Positions 55,746 to 64,000 of a DNA stretch of 64,000 bases are shown piece after piece (position 1 is the first letter of the stretch; each line of letters opens with the position of its first letter). The stretch lies in NCBI GenBank assembly GCA_963989245.1, contig OZ022339.1, positions 38,985,651-39,049,650 on the forward strand, read 5' to 3'. A program made the translations under genes and the position numbers. The notes beneath the pieces are model-generated. The model was not told the DNA's origin and ran no database searches. It worked only from the letters and a program-made list of their open reading frames with translations. Origin of the DNA: Nansenia antarctica (lineage: Eukaryota; Chordata; Actinopteri; Argentiniformes; Microstomatidae).

Positions 55746-57226
55746 TCAACTTTTGTGTGACCTGGGGCTAAACAGACAAAGCACAGCTTCTCTGACATGC
55801 AGTGTGAGATGGTAGTGTGTCTACTGTCATCACAGACTCGGCAGGCCTTCTCACGGGCGCCACCCTGGTATCTTCCGCCACGAGGAGCACTGTCACGCTG
55901 CTGCACTTTCCCCATCATCTGCTCCAGCCTCTCCATAATGCGAGCAAGAATCCTGTCTTCAGATTGCTGAGTGTTCTGGGCCACAGCAGTCGCGGAGGAG
56001 TGGCACGGAAGCTGGCCTAAAGCATGGTCCTGGGAAGGAATGAGGGTAGAAGGCGGACACTGTGTGTGGTACACTGGACTATGGGCAGGAGAAGGGGGGT
56101 ACTGGGTGGAACACTGCTCAGACACAGACTGAATCGAAGGCTCTGGATGAGACTGCACAGTGTGGAGGGCGGTGGCATGGCTCTTCAATGGCACAAAACT
56201 ACCGGTCCTGCCAGAGGCTCTCAGCTCTCTCTGATAATTATCAATCTTCAACTGTATGTCTCGTGAGCTCCACTCCTCAATAGCCTTGCATTCCAGAATA
56301 CGGGATAGTCCAGAGTCCGGGCAATGCCTGACAAACATCCGTGCTACCTCTTCACCCACGTTCTCCATCCTCCTACCTTGTCTGCGAAGGCCCTCACCAG
56401 CTACATCAGCTGCTTTGTTGATCCTCAACCAGTAGTCTACAGGGTTCTCATTGGGTCTGGGTAGAGTGGCATAGAAATCTGACAACGGGAGGCATGATGA
56501 CACATCACTGAAGTACTTGAGAAGGATATCATAGATGAGATCAGGGTTCTGCTTCACATCAAGTGTCTGATCGCTTCGCAAACCAACCCTCACAACATCC
56601 TTTGCCTTACCCATCAGCCTTGCCAGTATCTCCTCAGCCTGTTCATGCATTGGACATTTCTGCTTTCTCAGATAAGCTTTAGACATGTCAATCCAGTCCT
56701 GGACTGAACACTTATCAGAACTATCATCTCGGAACATTGGTGGTTCCCTGTCTGATGTTACATTCACAGTAACGCACGGAACCTCCTGTCTAACAACATT
56801 AGGATCAGTTACAGGATCTGGAGGCGATGTGCAGTTGAGGTGTGCACTGCTCATACTACTTGAGTGAACTACACCAGCTGAAATTAACTTGGTTACAATG
56901 GACTCGCCAATCTGAGCACCTAGCTGACCCATCATGTCTGAAAGGTGATGAAGAGCTTCAGTGTCATTAACACTGGGTGTGGATGTGGGAGGAGCCTCCC
57001 CTGTAAACTGTCCGACAGCAGCACAACCTGGGTCCTGACCTGACCCTGTGCCTCTACCACTGTCAGTAAACAACTGGGAACACCCCACCTCCCTACTATT
57101 GACAGCACTGTCAATGTCTATGACAGCACTGTCTGCTCTGCTCTGACATGCCCCCCATGCACCCCTCCCCATAGGCAACACTGGACTGGCAAAAATCTCA
57201 TCATTAAAACCTGGCCTCTGAGCCAT
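55700..57226 (-). CDS. gag: Gypsy gag polyprotein
   Basis: 508 codons starting MAQRPGFNDE and ending PQPQGN with TAG at 55702-55700. It forms the particle that packages the element RNA. The central part is predicted to be the capsid region (VGLRSDQTLDVK, FYATLPRPNENPVDYWLRIN). Two zinc knuckles near the C-terminus, CRVCDDSRHTTISHC and CFVCLAPGHTKVEC, bind RNA. The frame is intact. GGGAAAC sits at the last two sense codons and should send some ribosomes into pol. Confidence 0.92.
   Translation of the reverse strand: MAQRPGFNDEIFASPVLPMGRGAWGACQSRADSAVIDIDSAVNSREVGCSQLFTDSGRGTGSGQDPGCAAVGQFTGEAPPTSTPSVNDTEALHHLSDMMGQLGAQIGESIVTKLISAGVVHSSSMSSAHLNCTSPPDPVTDPNVVRQEVPCVTVNVTSDREPPMFRDDSSDKCSVQDWIDMSKAYLRKQKCPMHEQAEEILARLMGKAKDVVRVGLRSDQTLDVKQNPDLIYDILLKYFSDVSSCLPLSDFYATLPRPNENPVDYWLRINKAADVAGEGLRRQGRRMENVGEEVARMFVRHCPDSGLSRILECKAIEEWSSRDIQLKIDNYQRELRASGRTGSFVPLKSHATALHTVQSHPEPSIQSVSEQCSTQYPPSPAHSPVYHTQCPPSTLIPSQDHALGQLPCHSSATAVAQNTQQSEDRILARIMERLEQMMGKVQQRDSAPRGGRYQGGAREKACRVCDDSRHTTISHCMSEKLCFVCLAPGHTKVECPTRSSRAPQPQGN
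55703..55709 (-). promoter_or_regulatory. Putative -1 ribosomal frameshift heptamer
   Basis: GGGAAAC in gag phase G GGA AAC, directly before the gag TAG. It fits the X XXY YYZ slippery rule, and a -1 slip enters the pol frame without meeting a stop. I did not establish a downstream pseudoknot. Confidence 0.7.
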
Positions 57227-57479
57227 AGTGGTACAGACTTGCGTTGTGTAATATTACTGAATGAAAAAAATAATAATAATAATAATGTTAAAAAAAAATA
57301 TAAAGTTACAGCAGGACATAAAAACCAAAACAATCAAAGCACTTTTTAAACTGATATAATCACAGACCTCAGACTGAATGACCATTTACTATAATACTCT
57401 GACCACACTTGATCTATCACACTAAGACCTGGCATCCACGCAGCATCCACGGAGATCGGCGTTCAGCTGATCTTGAGAT

Positions 57480-57497
57480 CGACGTGTCACGGCACCA
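57480..57497 (-). other. Primer-binding site, probably tRNA-His
   Basis: One base after the 5' LTR the minus strand reads TGGTGCCGTGACACG, which complements the 3' end of vertebrate tRNA-His (CCGAGTCACGGCACCA) with a single mismatch in 15. Confidence 0.65.
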
Positions 57498-57498
57498 G

Positions 57499-57791
57499 TG
57501 TAACGATGGTCAAACAGCCAAACTTCTTTCATTTAATTCGTTTATTTGACCTGCAGAGAAGACATATAGAACACAATTCTTCTCTGGTCTGCTTGTGAAT
57601 CCATTAATCTGGCGGCCATTTTCTGACGCACCACCGCAAGTACGGCAACAAGAGAAGGACAAACGAACGTGCAGACCTGCAGTACACCCAAACTCCAAAG
57701 GGGGGCTCCAACAACAACCAGGGCTGCTCAAAGCACGGCGAAACTCATCTACATTCACCACAGCTAAACATACATTCCCAACTCTGTTACA
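57499..57791 (-). repeat. 5' LTR of the Gypsy element
   Basis: In element orientation it starts TGTAACAGAG and ends CATCGTTACA. It lies 98-101 bases upstream of the usp13 ATG and transcribes away from it. Confidence 0.93.
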
Positions 57792-57892
57792 CCCGAACGA
57801 TGTAAAAATAGCCCCTCATCTCCCCTCCTCTCCTGCCAGGCTGCTCGCTGTGAGTCCTGCAGCATAGTGGTGTGAGCAGCAGACATGCGAAG

Positions 57893-58003
57893 ATGGCTAC
57901 AGATCTAGGAGAGCTGCTGGTCCCGTACATGCCCACCGTCAGAGTGCCCAGAACAGGCGACAGGGTCTTCAAGAGCGAGTGTGCCTTTTCCTACGACTCT
58001 CCC
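57893..58003 (+). CDS. usp13: usp13 coding exon 1 (partial gene)
   Basis: ATG at 57893 opens 37 codons that end at a consensus donor (CCC then GTAAGT). The peptide MATDLGELLVPYMPTVRVP, followed by a TGDRVFK block and ECAFSYDSP, matches the N-terminus of the USP5/USP13 deubiquitinases and is closer to USP13 (GELLVPHMPT, ECAFSYDSP) than to USP5 (ECAFSFDTP). In the family this segment begins the N-terminal zinc-finger UBP region. The Cys/His protease core is encoded by later exons. No second exon is seen before 64000, so the gene either continues beyond the window with a first intron over 6 kb or is an orphan exon. Confidence 0.8.
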
Positions 58004-58874
58004 GTAAGTGCGCCTTCCTTATAATAAACCTTTATTATAAGGGAGCGTTTTGTGCGTGTGTTCGCGAGCTGTCAACTCCGTCCTGTCTCTGCTGCTGCTC
58101 TGCTCTTAACACACGTGAATAACCTGTATGTATGTGCAGTTATGGGAGGGGGGGGGGGGGGATCCCCATGATGACCAGCTACCATTCTCTTGAACTTTAA
58201 GCACCGAGGAGTCGGAAATAAATAATGAATTGTTGTGTTTACATCTGGTGGAACTGGGGGACTTCCTTTGTTAAAGGGGCACAATTATGTACGTGGGTGT
58301 CTGTCACCTCCTAGTAAATTAACCCACGACCACCTGCATGAGAGCTTTTGTTATTCCAGATCTGTACTGCTTATTTGTGCGATATATCGGCTCCTCGTGT
58401 GCTGTCCCTGTGTTTGGCCAGCTGAGACTCATGATCAAGTTAATTGGGGGAGAGTGTGATCACTGGGAATTAATTAGGTTGTCGGTATTGGACAGTCTTC
58501 TAGATTGGCATTATGGCAAACACAACATACCAAAAAATAAAAGCGGTGTTTTGCGCACTCATATTTTATTACATTTTTTACAATCGACAGAGTTTAAAGC
58601 CATGCGCCTTGTGCCCATTTTACACACCGCGCTCCAGGAGTTGGAGTCATTCTGGACTGAGTGTAGGTTAGGTTACTACTAACTAACACAACTTTCTCCT
58701 CCACCAACCGCTTTTTAAAAAAAAACATTCTTTATTAAAGCCGTTTTCTAAGAGTGACTCAGCTGTCTGGAGTTCATCATGTCAGCCTGAAGACTAGAGG
58801 TTATTTTTATCCCGCCCTGTTGAGGCTCATGTGTCACTCCGAGGCTGCTGAGCTACTTAAATGTTTGTCACAAC
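58004..58874 (+). other. Start of usp13 intron 1
   Basis: Non-coding. It holds a G11 run near 58147-58160. I looked here on the minus strand for a leftover SPRY domain of the neighbouring finTRIM and found none. Confidence 0.5.
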
Positions 58875-59296
58875 TGTTACGGTTAGTCAATGTGTTTGGA
58901 CCCAGATGCAGAGCAGAACAGAATGGAAACGATGCAGGATATGATTCCAAAATAAGGTACTCTTTATTTGAGTAAACAGTAAATAATAAACCGCAGAGTA
59001 AGCGATCAAATAAATGGGGAGAAAGCAAGTCTCCTAACAAGGCAAAAGGATTAGCAATAGTCATACGATACTTATCTCCTGGGCATACGAGGAGCAATAA
59101 GGCCAACACGCACACACACGACGCAACATAAGGTGAACAATCGACACAGAGGGAAAACACAGGGGGAACTAAATAGACCTAGACAATCACTCACAGCTGT
59201 TCACAATCACAGACAATTAGGACAGACAGAGAAACACTACACAACATAGGGGGCGCCAACGGGTCGCTCCAAGGTAGAGCGATCCCCAACCTGACA
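58875..59296 (-). mobile_element. LTR of a Gypsy chromovirus, 3' of the finTRIM chimera
   Basis: 422 bp with TG...CA ends (minus: TGTCAGGTTGGGG ... CCGTAACA). On the minus strand it follows directly after a G9-rich polypurine tract (59297-59309) and the chromodomain-coding tail, the exact order found at the 3' end of chromoviruses. No partner LTR was found on the other side of the finTRIM gene. It carries CTTTATTTGAG-type A/T sequence that could supply a poly(A) signal to the chimera. Confidence 0.75.
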
Positions 59297-59328
59297 GTAT
59301 CCCCCCCCCGACGAACGGCACCTGCCGT

Positions 59329-60942
59329 TCACCTGGGTGCCTCAGGATGTAAACGTCGATAGTCCTCGATCAGGGAAGGGTCCAGTATATTCCTCTGAGG
59401 CACCCAGGACCGTTCCTCCGGCCCATACCCCTCCCAGTCCACCAAAAACTGAAACCCCCTACCCCTCCGCCGGCAATTCATGACCCTCCTCACCGTGTAC
59501 ACCGTTTGTCCATCAACGATGTGCGGTGGGGGGACAGGGGGGGGTGGTGGGGCCAGGGGGCATGTAATGAACGGTTTCAGGAGGGACACACGAAAGGTGG
59601 GATGAACCCGCATGGATGGTGGAAGTAGCAGTTTATATGCCACCGGGTTCACCCGTCGCACCACCTTGAAGGGTCCCACGAACCGAGGCGCCAGTTTCCT
59701 CGACTCAACCCGGAGAGGAAGGTCCCGGGTCGAGAGCCAGACCTTCTGCCCCGGGCGAAAGATCGGGGCTGGGCGACGCCTAACTTGTTTCCCATCCTGA
59801 GACAGAATGAAACGGGGATGTGCTGTATCAGGGTCCAGAGTCACGTCCACTGCATACTGCTGAATCATCTTCAGCTCAGCATCGCACAACTTCTTCACTT
59901 CACTCATAAGTGTCTCCTCCAGCTGAGACACAGCTCTCCTCACAGTCCCCACATAGAGATCACTGTGGACGCTGACCTCAGACCAGTCCTTGGTGTGTGG
60001 AGGGGTGGACAGGGAAGGGAAGCTCTGGAGGAGGTGGAGGTGGTCCTCAGTGTGTGAGAGCTGCTCCAGCTCAGTGTTTCTCCTCTGTAGCTCAGTGATC
60101 TCCTGCTCCAGCTCTTTAATCAGCCCTTCAGCCCGCCTCTCTGCTGCTTTCTGCTTCTCCTCGATCACGTCAAGGAGCTCAGCCTGGCCTCTCTTCATGG
60201 AGTCCACCAGAGCAGTGAAGACCTGTACGCTGTCTGCTTTCTCTCTCTCTGCAACTTTCTGACTAAGATCTACTGAGTGTTTGATCTCTGAAACCTTCTG
60301 CAGTCGCTCCTGGATCATCTGCTGAACATCTGCCTCTGTCTTCCCCAGCTGAGCCTTCCTCTCTCCATACTCCTCCTCTATGGGGACGGTGTCATGGGTC
60401 TTGTGGTCTGTCTCAGTGCAGAACTGACACACACACGTCTGGTCACGCCTACAGAACAGCTCCAGGGGTCTGTCGTGCTTCTTACACATCCTGTCTTTCA
60501 GGTTCTCCACAGGGTCGATCAGCTTGTGTCTCTTTAAGGCTGCGACTCTCTGATGAGGCTCCAGGTGAGTCTCACAGTAAGAGGTCTGACACACCAGGCA
60601 GGACTTCAGAGCCTTGACCGTCCCAGGGCAGAAGTCACAGGACACTTCTCTAGGTTTGACAGGTGTGTCTGGGGCTGGGCTGCTGGTTGCCTTCACTTCA
60701 ACTGACTTCCTAACCTGAGCGGCCATCTCAGAGATGAAAGTATTGACAAAGAGATCTGGTCTCTTATCAAATGTTTTTTTACACATTGGACACTGGCACG
60801 GGTCATTGCTGTCCCAGTACTTTCTGATACAGGCCATGCAGAAGTTGTGTCCACATTGAATAGAGACTGGGTCAGTGAACACATCCAGACAGACAGAACA
60901 CAGGAACTGCTCCTCAGACAGGAGACTGCTGGAGGAAGCCAT
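59329..60942 (-). CDS. finTRIM-chromodomain chimera (RING, B-box, coiled coil, captured integrase tail and chromodomain)
   Basis: A single open frame of 537 codons starts at MASSSSLLSEEQ, two bases after a CTAG acceptor. The N-terminal ~375 residues are finTRIM/TRIM25-like: C3HC4 RING (SVCLDVFTDPVSIQCGHNFC, about 15-57), B-box zinc fingers (CDFCPG...CLVCQTSYCETH and CKKHDRPLELFCRRDQTC), a coiled coil (about 200-340) and the opening of the PRY-SPRY domain (VTLDPDTAHPRFILSQDGKQV). There the SPRY breaks off at about 59778-59786 and continues in frame as the C-terminus of a chromovirus integrase (PIFRPGQKVWLSTRDLPLRV, RFVGPFKVV) and a complete chromodomain (FLVDWEGYGPEERSWVP). The RING predicts E3 ligase activity. 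SPRY normally selects the target, and here a chromodomain would take its place. It may be a gene or a very young chimera. No damage is visible. Confidence 0.88.
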   Translation of the reverse strand: MASSSSLLSEEQFLCSVCLDVFTDPVSIQCGHNFCMACIRKYWDSNDPCQCPMCKKTFDKRPDLFVNTFISEMAAQVRKSVEVKATSSPAPDTPVKPREVSCDFCPGTVKALKSCLVCQTSYCETHLEPHQRVAALKRHKLIDPVENLKDRMCKKHDRPLELFCRRDQTCVCQFCTETDHKTHDTVPIEEEYGERKAQLGKTEADVQQMIQERLQKVSEIKHSVDLSQKVAEREKADSVQVFTALVDSMKRGQAELLDVIEEKQKAAERRAEGLIKELEQEITELQRRNTELEQLSHTEDHLHLLQSFPSLSTPPHTKDWSEVSVHSDLYVGTVRRAVSQLEETLMSEVKKLCDAELKMIQQYAVDVTLDPDTAHPRFILSQDGKQVRRRPAPIFRPGQKVWLSTRDLPLRVESRKLAPRFVGPFKVVRRVNPVAYKLLLPPSMRVHPTFRVSLLKPFITCPLAPPPPPVPPPHIVDGQTVYTVRRVMNCRRRGRGFQFLVDWEGYGPEERSWVPQRNILDPSLIEDYRRLHPEAPR

Positions 60943-61330
60943 ATCTAGAGAGACCAGAGGAGACACCATAAAGCATTTCCTGGAATCAATCAGATCTCGA
61001 TAGGGACTGTCTTATGAGATTATACAGCGATCAATAATGATAACATTATCATATTTTGTATCACATAGAAAATAGTCCTTCAACCAAATCAAAAAGTTGT
61101 ACATACTGAACTGTAAATAAAAAACTCTGAGAGAGTGTGAACACAATAGCTTATCTTGACTTGTCATTGTAAGTCTCAACTCACCTGTCTGTGATTCTGT
61201 GAGAGTGTGATAGATGTCTCTGTCCTTTCTACTGTATGTGTGATAGATTGTTTGAGGACGATTTCTCAGGAGTTTGCGAGAGTCTGCTCTCCACTTTACG
61301 TCTCTACACAGTTTAGTTTCATTTCAGCTG
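60943..61330 (-). promoter_or_regulatory. 5' UTR exon, leader intron and promoter side of the finTRIM chimera
   Basis: On the minus strand a donor GACAG then GTGAGT lies at 61185/61184 and an acceptor CTCTAG at 60946-60945, giving a 240-bp leader intron just before the ATG. A leader intron is usual for fish TRIM genes and shows that the 5' part is not a bare cDNA copy. Confidence 0.6.
61311..61325 (-). promoter_or_regulatory. ISRE-like interferon response motif
   Basis: The minus strand reads GAAATGAAACTAAAC, an IRF/ISRE-like A-rich double repeat with imperfect spacing, placed just upstream of the likely leader exon. finTRIM genes are known to respond to virus and interferon, which fits, but the match is not canonical. 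Confidence 0.35.
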
Positions 61331-62339
61331 CCTGACGTTGAGATGCTCCTCCCCTCCCAGTACAGCTCTCCTCCCTGGAACAGAGTTAACCCTTTACAGG
61401 CTGCTCTGTTTCTAACATGTGCTTTTACAGACACGCTCTTCTTACCTGTCATTTCCAATCATCATATTGTTCCCAGTCAGTATAAACTGTAATCAGAATA
61501 ATATGTGTGATCAGGACTAAGGTTGCTACAGAGTTAACACTTCCTCTGGCATGGATCACCGTGTTTGAAGCCACTTAAACACTCAAACTCTCTCTGTCTC
61601 TCTCAGGTATGAACAGTAAACAGGAGAGTGTATCAGGTCAGAGGTTCTACAGAGTAAAGTCTTTCTCTGCCACAGATCTCAGTGTTTGATGAGGCTTAAC
61701 TTAACAACTGACAAATAATTCTGGAACTCTCACCACATAGAGTGCCACATGTTTTATGTGGTTTCTGCCTAGCAACACCACTCCGCTACACAATGAAGCA
61801 TCATAATTGATGCATTCCTGGTGAACATACACCTCTCAGCCCTTACTCCTTACTCTAACCCCACGTAATCATGAGAACACGAGAATCCTGAGTCACTGTC
61901 GACAAATAAACTCATATTGGTCATTTGAACTATTTGTCATCATAAAAACAATGTAGGGGTGGAATTCCACGGCTGCACTAATATTGCCAGTATATATATA
62001 TTTTGTTGTTGTTGTTGTTTGTCTATTTTTTAGACAGATTACATGTATCATACATATGATATGACAAATATAATTTCACAAGTTTCTTACCTTAATTAAA
62101 TGTGTTTCCAATGGTCAATAAATGAAGAAAAGACAGTAAAAGAGTCCGTGTTCTGTTGATGGAGCAAAGCAGCAGGACTTGCGGTGTGTGTGTGTGTGTG
62201 TGTCGTGTATATAACCGCTCTGGATATTTAAACCTTAAACATAGGCTCGCGCAATTGGTCGCTTCATGACTGTCGTCATGACCAGCCAGTTCCCTCCCCC
62301 CACCTCTCTCTCTCTCTCACTCTCTCACTCACTCACTCA

Positions 62340-62341
<2 letters not shown>
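61331..62341. other. Intronic or intergenic stretch without a recognised gene
   Basis: Non-coding sequence with a (GTT)n run near 62003-62020 and a (TG)n run near 62185-62203. Nothing else was identified. Confidence 0.45.

Positions 62342-62402
<61 letters not shown>
62342..62402. repeat. (CA)n microsatellite
   Basis: About 30 CA units after a short CTCA run. A related CT tract lies at 62563-62592. Confidence 0.93.
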
Positions 62403-62404
<2 letters not shown>

Positions 62405-62551
62405 CTAACTAAAGTACATTTACTTAAATGAGTACTAACCCCTAGAACAACATTGGGCTCACCTGGTACATTGTAATACATTTCTATAGATGATATTGAT
62501 CTCATATAATCCACAAACTCTCGACTGTCGTCATGACCAGCCAGTTCCCTC

Positions 62552-62601
<50 letters not shown>

Positions 62602-62724
62602 ACTCATACAGGTCACCGAAATTCAAACTCACTGAGTTTGAATAACAATGACATTGGCTTCACATGTATTCTAGAGAAGCTATTTTGCATCTGTATGCTT
62701 AGTCATTGCACCCTATGGTTGCAC

Positions 62725-62801
<77 letters not shown>
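62725..62801. repeat. C run followed by (CA)n microsatellite
   Basis: Poly-C of about 17 bases passes into about 30 CA units. Confidence 0.93.
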
Positions 62802-62802
<1 letters not shown>

Positions 62803-63329
62803 GTTTTGTAAGCCCACACACATGATAACTAAATTAGACTTGGATGAATTTAGTGGTATTTTAACAAAGGTAAACAGTTGACTGATGTATGTTGAAAATG
62901 GAGAGAGATTTTAGTTGTATGGGAGTATGTTATTACAATTTAACTTATACAATTGGTGGGCTGAATTTTGTCTCCCTTCTATTGAGACATATTTAGATTG
63001 TGTCAAAGGTTATGTGGAAAAAAAAAGCAATCATAATTGTTTTCTTTTGCCTAAATAAAGAAGTTGTCCATTTACTTCCGGCGCCCTGAGGGGCAAAAAA
63101 TCATATCCGCCATCCGTTGGCCATACATTGACACACATTTAGAATTTAAAATGTTGCTCAATATTACAATAGAGCAGGCCAGGCCGAATATGGCTGACCC
63201 CTTGCCTAGAGCAAGAACAAGAATTCTAACAATTGACTGTGAAGTTGATTGCATGGCAGAAAAATAAATTATTATTAATTATTATTATCTGTTCAACCCA
63301 GATTTGACTCAACAATTAAGGGAATGAAC

Positions 63330-63420
63330 TCGTTCTCATGCTATTCAACAAAAATGTGGAATGCCCTACCCAAAGGAGTAAAGGAGTGTAAAACTCTACT
63401 CACTTTCAAAACTTCGAAAA
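63330..63420 (+). pseudogene. Fragment of a LINE reverse transcriptase C-terminus
   Basis: The plus strand reads CYSTKMWNALPKGVKECKTL followed by LTFKTSK, the conserved end of L2/CR1-clade RT ORFs (LWNxLPxxVK...FK). Only about 30 codons remain. Confidence 0.55.
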
Positions 63421-63455
63421 TGGCCCCCTGTCAAAGTCTTAACTTAACCCCCCCC

Positions 63456-63715
63456 CTTCCAACCCATGCCAGTTAGCCCACATGTAGACCACGTGGGAAC
63501 CACATGGGCTTGCCCACTTCCAACCCATGACAGTTAGCCCACATGTAGACCACGTGGGAACCACATGGGCTTGCCCACTTCCATCCCATGCCCAGTTAGC
63601 CCATATGCAGACCATGTGGGACCCTCATAATTTGCCCAGTTCCAGCCCATGCCCACTTGGTACCCAAGTAGCCCGCATTGAACCCATATGGGTCCCACGT
63701 GGGCGTGCTGGCTGG
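63456..63715. repeat. 61-bp tandem repeat, about 3.5 to 4 copies
   Basis: Units starting CTTCCAACCCATG begin at 63456, 63517 and 63578, with a diverged partial unit after about 63635. Each contains CCCACATG and CACGTGGGAACC, inverted within the unit. The last copies are more diverged. Confidence 0.8.
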
Positions 63716-64000
63716 GATGTTCTGTGTTCTATGTTCCAGGCACGTGCCGTGAGCTTTTAGATTGGGTAAGCATAAGATATAGAAATACACGTACCGTAAT
63801 TACACATACACGCTATCAGTGAACGCAGTTTCAAGGAAATGCAATTTTGATGCCCTAGAACCCGCTAATAAACTGTAGTGTCACTTTGTGATCAGATTAC
63901 CAAAAACAAAAAAAACAGTTGCCAGTTTCGACTATATCAGGGGTGCTCATTGTTCAAAGATCTTTTCAAGTAGCCAACCTACTGATATCTACAAGTCCAG

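Larger units (their letters stand above)
50250..57791 (-). mobile_element. Intact Ty3/Gypsy LTR retrotransposon
   Basis: 7542 bp with LTRs of 293 bp at 50250-50542 and 57499-57791 that look identical base for base. CCCG is duplicated at 50246-50249 and 57792-57795. On the minus strand the order is LTR, primer-binding site, gag (57226-55700), pol (55745-50883), polypurine tract, LTR. Both genes are open throughout. Pol has protease, RT, RNase H and integrase in that order, the Ty3/Gypsy arrangement. No env-like frame is present. Identical LTRs and intact frames mean a very recent insertion. Confidence 0.95.

Noticed and set aside
57893..58003. Assignment to usp5
   Set aside because: ECAFSYDSP and GELLVP fit USP13 better than USP5, which usually reads ECAFSFDTP. 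With only 37 residues the choice is not absolute.
63456..63715. Possible CRISPR-like or regulatory repeat
   Set aside because: The 61-bp units are directly adjacent and include no variable spacers, so it is an ordinary tandem repeat.

Overview
The window is animal nuclear DNA, almost certainly from a teleost fish. Genes are split by introns with GT/AG borders. There are long (TG)n, (CA)n and (CT)n tracts, abundant Tc1, hAT, L2 and Ty3/Gypsy elements, and a finTRIM-type gene, a family expanded in fish. gna11 followed directly by tle5 matches the order known around human GNA11 and TLE5 (AES). Frequent GCTAGCTAGC-type strings are common in salmonid and related genomes, but I cannot name the species.

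Layout, left to right. 1-522 is the end of an unrecognised gene. 1147-3333 is a four-exon HARBI1-like gene that has apparently lost two of three catalytic residues. 3710-7350 is a Tc1-like transposon hit twice by L2 LINEs, with a MITE abutting it. 9127-32167 is gna11 (G protein alpha-11, 359 aa), whose introns carry several transposons and which has two complete, phase-compatible copies of exon 4. Its 3' UTR appears to run about 5 kb. 38482-42253 is tle5 (aes), seven coding exons, 210 aa. 44890-49880 is repeat-rich: an L2 copy, two minisatellites, a palindrome and a solo LTR. 50250-57791 is an intact Ty3/Gypsy retrotransposon on the minus strand with visually identical LTRs and a perfect 4-bp target duplication. 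It lies about 100 bp upstream of the usp13 start codon. 57893-58003 is usp13 exon 1, with the rest presumably beyond the window. 58875-61330, antisense in usp13 intron 1, is a finTRIM gene whose SPRY domain is replaced in frame by the integrase tail and chromodomain of a Gypsy chromovirus, followed by that element's polypurine tract and LTR.

The two points most worth following up are the finTRIM-chromodomain chimera (a RING E3 ligase with a captured histone-reader-type domain) and the twin exon 4 of gna11, which would give two versions of the switch I region. Both are read directly from the sequence. Expression, splicing pattern and function are inference.
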